Shown here one piece after another: positions 17,986-20,346 of a stretch of 20,346 bases of DNA. This stretch comes from Pleurotus djamor (Eukaryota > Basidiomycota > Agaricomycetes > Agaricales > Pleurotaceae). The position numbers and the translations under genes were made by a program. The notes under the pieces were generated by a model. The model did no database searches. It had not been told where the DNA came from and saw nothing but the letters and a program-made list of their open reading frames with translations. Position 1 is the stretch's first letter. The number at the start of each line of letters is the position of its first letter. The stretch lies in NCBI GenBank assembly GCA_029747585.1, contig JAPEVF010000803.1, positions 1 to 20,346 on the forward strand. The letters are read 5' to 3'.

Positions 17986-18675
17986 CTAGTACCGGTACTT
18001 CTCATCGCTCCTATAGCTATGGCTCTGAGTGCGGCTATGTCCATGACTGTGACTGCTGTGGGGGCGACTGTCGCTCCTGTAGTGGTGACTGTGTCGATGA
18101 CTATGGCCGTGGCTATGGGACGATTTCTCCGACCTATGGTCATCCAGGCCCTCTGGTGCCCTATCCGTCTTGTTCATCACGAAGGTGCCGATGGCTTGCG
18201 CACCACGCTCCACCGCCGTATAGTAAATGCCAACCTGCGTAATATCGTAGGGATAATGGAATGGATGTCCGATTGGATACATCTCATTCTGAGCTACTGC
18301 GTTCGACAGTCCGAGGTCGACTGTGAACGCGAGAGCTCCTACGGCTGTGGCGATAATAACGGGGATCACTGTGTCTTTGACGTGGCGTTTCGGCAGAGGG
18401 TATTGTCGACGATTGCCTTCCCACTCCTCCTCCAGAAGCTTGAGCTTCCGTTTCTCGACGTTGATGTTACGAGCGGCGAAGGCAGACCCGGCAAGGGTTA
18501 CGCCTCCAGAGATGGTGGAGGCGAGGATACCCCCAGCTACTTGAACGGTGGACATGGCGATCGCACGCCGCTTCTTATAGATATTGAGCGCGATTTCTTG
18601 CAAAGTGTAGCTGGGGTCAGAGATTTTCTCGATGTAGTCGCTTGAACTGAATCCAAACGTTTCTCCGAGACGCAT
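17986..18675 (-). CDS. Two-helix membrane protein with a His/Ser-rich tail
   Basis: 229 residues from the ATG at 18675. The conserved N-terminus reads MRLGETFGFSSSDYIEKISD, PSYTLQEIALNIYKKRRAI. Two hydrophobic segments follow, about residues 44-67 (VQVAGGILASTISGGVTLAG) and 102-125 (VIPVIIATAVGALAFTVDLG), separated by a charged stretch (VEKRKLKLLEEEWEGNRRQ). The last 45 or so residues are rich in His, Ser and Arg (HSHGHSHRHSHHYRSDSRP, HSSHSHGHS), which could bind metal or be phosphorylated. It is probably a membrane protein of unknown function. An in-frame ATG at 18756 would add 27 residues. I prefer 18675 because the paralogue at 20082 starts at the same point with an in-frame stop just upstream, and a TATA-like run (18774-18782) sits about 100 bases before it. 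No intron is needed. Confidence 0.7.
   Translation of the reverse strand: MRLGETFGFSSSDYIEKISDPSYTLQEIALNIYKKRRAIAMSTVQVAGGILASTISGGVTLAGSAFAARNINVEKRKLKLLEEEWEGNRRQYPLPKRHVKDTVIPVIIATAVGALAFTVDLGLSNAVAQNEMYPIGHPFHYPYDITQVGIYYTAVERGAQAIGTFVMNKTDRAPEGLDDHRSEKSSHSHGHSHRHSHHYRSDSRPHSSHSHGHSRTQSHSYRSDEKYRY
18010..18125. repeat. Imperfect short repeats coding the His/Ser tail
   Basis: On the plus strand the stretch is a run of variants of ctatggctatg and tgactgtgactg. On the minus strand these encode the repeated His-Ser-His-Gly and Arg-Ser-His units of the membrane protein's tail. Slippage has probably shaped its length. Confidence 0.45.
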
Positions 18676-20081
18676 CGTGAAGTTGTTGTCGGATGGGGAG
18701 AGTCTGGCTTGGAGTTGGGGTGTGATACAAGTAGAGGCGTTGCTTGTGAGTGCCATTCACATCCAGAACGGTTCTTTTTATTCTGCATTACTGAATAGGA
18801 CCCCGCTTTCAGGGTGAGATCGCCTTTTGACAGATGGAAACGAGGCAAGTGTATCGTAATCTTCAGCGATCAAGTTCATAGACGCTCTTTGCCCGTTTTC
18901 ACGGCCACTCCCGCATCTTCCCCACACAGCTCTTGGATCGCCTGGTTCTGTGGCTGAAAAACGCGTAAACAATGATAGCATTCGAATCATTCCCTTGCTG
19001 ATCATTTTCTCAGCACACTTGCTGTCGTCCGGAGGCAGTGTAGTACATTGATTGCTATGAAGGTATGACGAATACCTACGGCTTGCCGCTCAAGTGGCTT
19101 GACCTAACCGCGACCTATCGTGGATTAAACACGCTGGTGTCGTCTCAGTGTGGTCAATGGACAGGGTGGGTGCTAATTTCTCTACATCGGAATTTGATCT
19201 GAGTATTCTGTGAAAAGTCACAAGCGGTTGGTGTCCATACCACAGAATGGTCCCCGGAATGTCTGACTTCCATGAGGCTGCCGCATTATCCCAATCGTTC
19301 CTGTTTTCAGGGAAGCTGGACCGACTTTTGCGGATCCCTACACGTGGATGTCTCCCTTCAGATGCTATGAACTGCACGTAGTCGGTGTCATTCTCTAGAG
19401 TGGGCACACGTCGACGATCACCAGGAGCAACTCTCCCATCAGTGTCAAAAATGATCGATGCTCTTCCACTGTCCACTGCTTAGCGCTGCCGATGTTCGTG
19501 AGTTGGCGAATTGCTCATGATGCATATGCATTATCTCCTGAACGGATCATCAATCAAACTTGATTGGGACACATCCAATTCAAGCCGGCCTGGTTATATT
19601 TCTCATGGTTCGTTGGTTTTAACGATAGCTGATTGCGTTCTATCAGGATGATGGGGAGCTAGGAGCGACATCGGATAAATATGCATTCCCCTGACAGTTG
19701 AAATGAATCGAACGTACGTGCGCACCGTGGACTAAGTGCCGGGAGTCGCTTTGATAGCTAATGCGATGGTTCTCTAGAGAACGCAATAACTTCCAAGTAT
19801 TCCCCTCAAGCTGAGCCTAGGGTCGCGTCGCGGATAGATATTTGGATTGAACTTACTTGTCTAGGAACGCGCTGGTGCTGTCAAGTCCCTAGATCAACAT
19901 ACTCTTTAGCCGCTCATACAACACGGCCACTTACAGCATGGCACCCCCATATTCTGAATCAAGTCCAAACCATTCAAGGACGTATCGCCACTTCGCTTAA
20001 AGGTCCCTTTCTGACAAGGCTGTTACGACGATAATCCAACGTTAACGTCCACCACTCACTTGAAAACCAATTCCTTCCAGC
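18676..20081. other. Spacer between the inverted membrane-protein paralogues
   Basis: About 1.4 kb. The left end is the upstream region of the 17986-18675 gene. A single longer minus frame at 19476-19090 is listed separately. The rest shows no gene; short palindromes occur at 19520-19531 (atgcatatgcat) and 19551-19566. Confidence 0.4.
19090..19476 (-). other. Unrecognised open frame, possible exon or gene remnant
   Basis: An open minus frame of about 128 codons with no ATG at its head: it begins just after an in-frame TAA, next to a possible splice acceptor (gctaagcag, 19486-19478 area). The product is hydrophilic and of mixed composition (GRASIIFDTDGRVAPGDRRR, VPTLENDTDYVQFIASEGRH, SWKSDIPGTILWYG), unlike the Ser/Leu-rich chance frames elsewhere, so it may be an exon of a lost or incomplete gene. 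I recognise no family. No partner exon upstream was found. Confidence 0.25.
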
Positions 20082-20346
20082 ATGCGTCTGCGAGACGTTT
20101 TGGGGTTCAGCTCGAGCAACTACAAAGAACAAATATCTGATCCTGACTACACGCTACAAGAGATTGCTCTCAATATCTACAAGAAGCGTCGAGCGATTGT
20201 CGCTTCCAAAGTCCAAGCGACCCAAGCAAGCACCTTGCTNGGGAAACACCTGCAGATCCAGCATTGTTCACGACGTTCAACAGGTTGCCTTGCTTGCAGA
20301 GCTCAAGAACTAAGTAGCTCTCGTCGCGGAACGCGTACAGCGCGTG
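20082..20346 (+). CDS. Paralogue of the His-tailed membrane protein, interrupted at an N and cut by the window end
   Basis: The ATG at 20082 opens MRLRDVLGFSSSNYKEQISD, PDYTLQEIALNIYKKRRAI; 34 of the first 45 residues match the gene read leftwards from 18675. An in-frame TGA at 20061 fixes this as the start unless an upstream intron exists. After residue 50 or so, at the N at 20240, the likeness stops: the frame continues (GKHLQIQHCSRRS) but has none of the first hydrophobic segment. Either the N marks a wrong join or missing bases, or the copy is truncated. It is in inverted orientation to its relative, about 1.4 kb away. Confidence 0.6.
   Translation, partial: MRLRDVLGFSSSNYKEQISDPDYTLQEIALNIYKKRRAIVASKVQATQASTLXGKHLQIQHCSRRSTGCLACRAQELSSSRRGTRTAR

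Noticed and set aside
17956..18645. A 229-codon plus-strand open frame rich in Met, Val and Ala
   Set aside because: It mirrors the minus-strand membrane protein; its apparent hydrophobicity comes from the complement of the His/Ser repeats.
19520..19566. Two short palindromes (atgcatatgcat; caatcaa..ttgattg)
   Set aside because: AT-rich 12-16-bp palindromes occur often by chance and no gene or element borders fit them; noted only as spacer content.

Overview
This window looks like nuclear DNA of a filamentous basidiomycete, most likely a mushroom-forming Agaricomycete. Genes are dense and broken by many short introns of about 47-70 nt with GT..AG ends. Several lie tail to tail, and the families are ones that fungus group expands: F-box/LRR proteins, BTB proteins, NTF2-like proteins and secreted beta-carbonic anhydrases. 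Single N bases at 4499, 8639 and 20240 suggest a draft assembly. No rRNA, tRNA, CRISPR array or intact transposon was recognised. All gene models were assembled by hand from reading frames and splice signals.

Bases 1-4472 hold three beta-carbonic anhydrase genes with one shared seven-exon design. CA1 (+, ends 1305) and CA2 (+, 2062-3205) are close paralogues. CA3 (-, 4472-3340) is more diverged and lies tail to tail with CA2. All three keep the zinc ligands and the Asp/Arg pair. CA2 and CA3 have clear N-terminal signal peptides. CA1 is odd: its start codon is gone, and its reading frame runs straight upstream into what looks like an exon of an NAD(P)-binding Rossmann protein, open to the first base of the window.

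Bases 4965-5570 (-) encode a three-exon NTF2-like protein. From 5876 to 14208 lie four F-box-type genes: a four-exon gene (-, 7628-5876), a frame-broken F-box/LRR-like gene (+, 8434-10090), an intronless F-box/LRR-like gene (+, 10838-12352) and a four-exon gene (-, 14208-12412). The last two converge with 59 bp between their stop codons.

From 14807 to 15723 are two decayed copies of a small secreted Gly/Leu/Val-rich protein, then a two-exon BTB/POZ gene (-, 16839-15816). The right end has a two-helix membrane protein with a His/Ser-rich tail (-, 18675-17986) and an inverted, interrupted paralogue beginning at 20082 (+).

The genes do not form an obvious pathway. The picture is local tandem and inverted duplication with several copies decaying or recombining. 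The clearest candidate for something new is the Rossmann/carbonic anhydrase junction near base 192.
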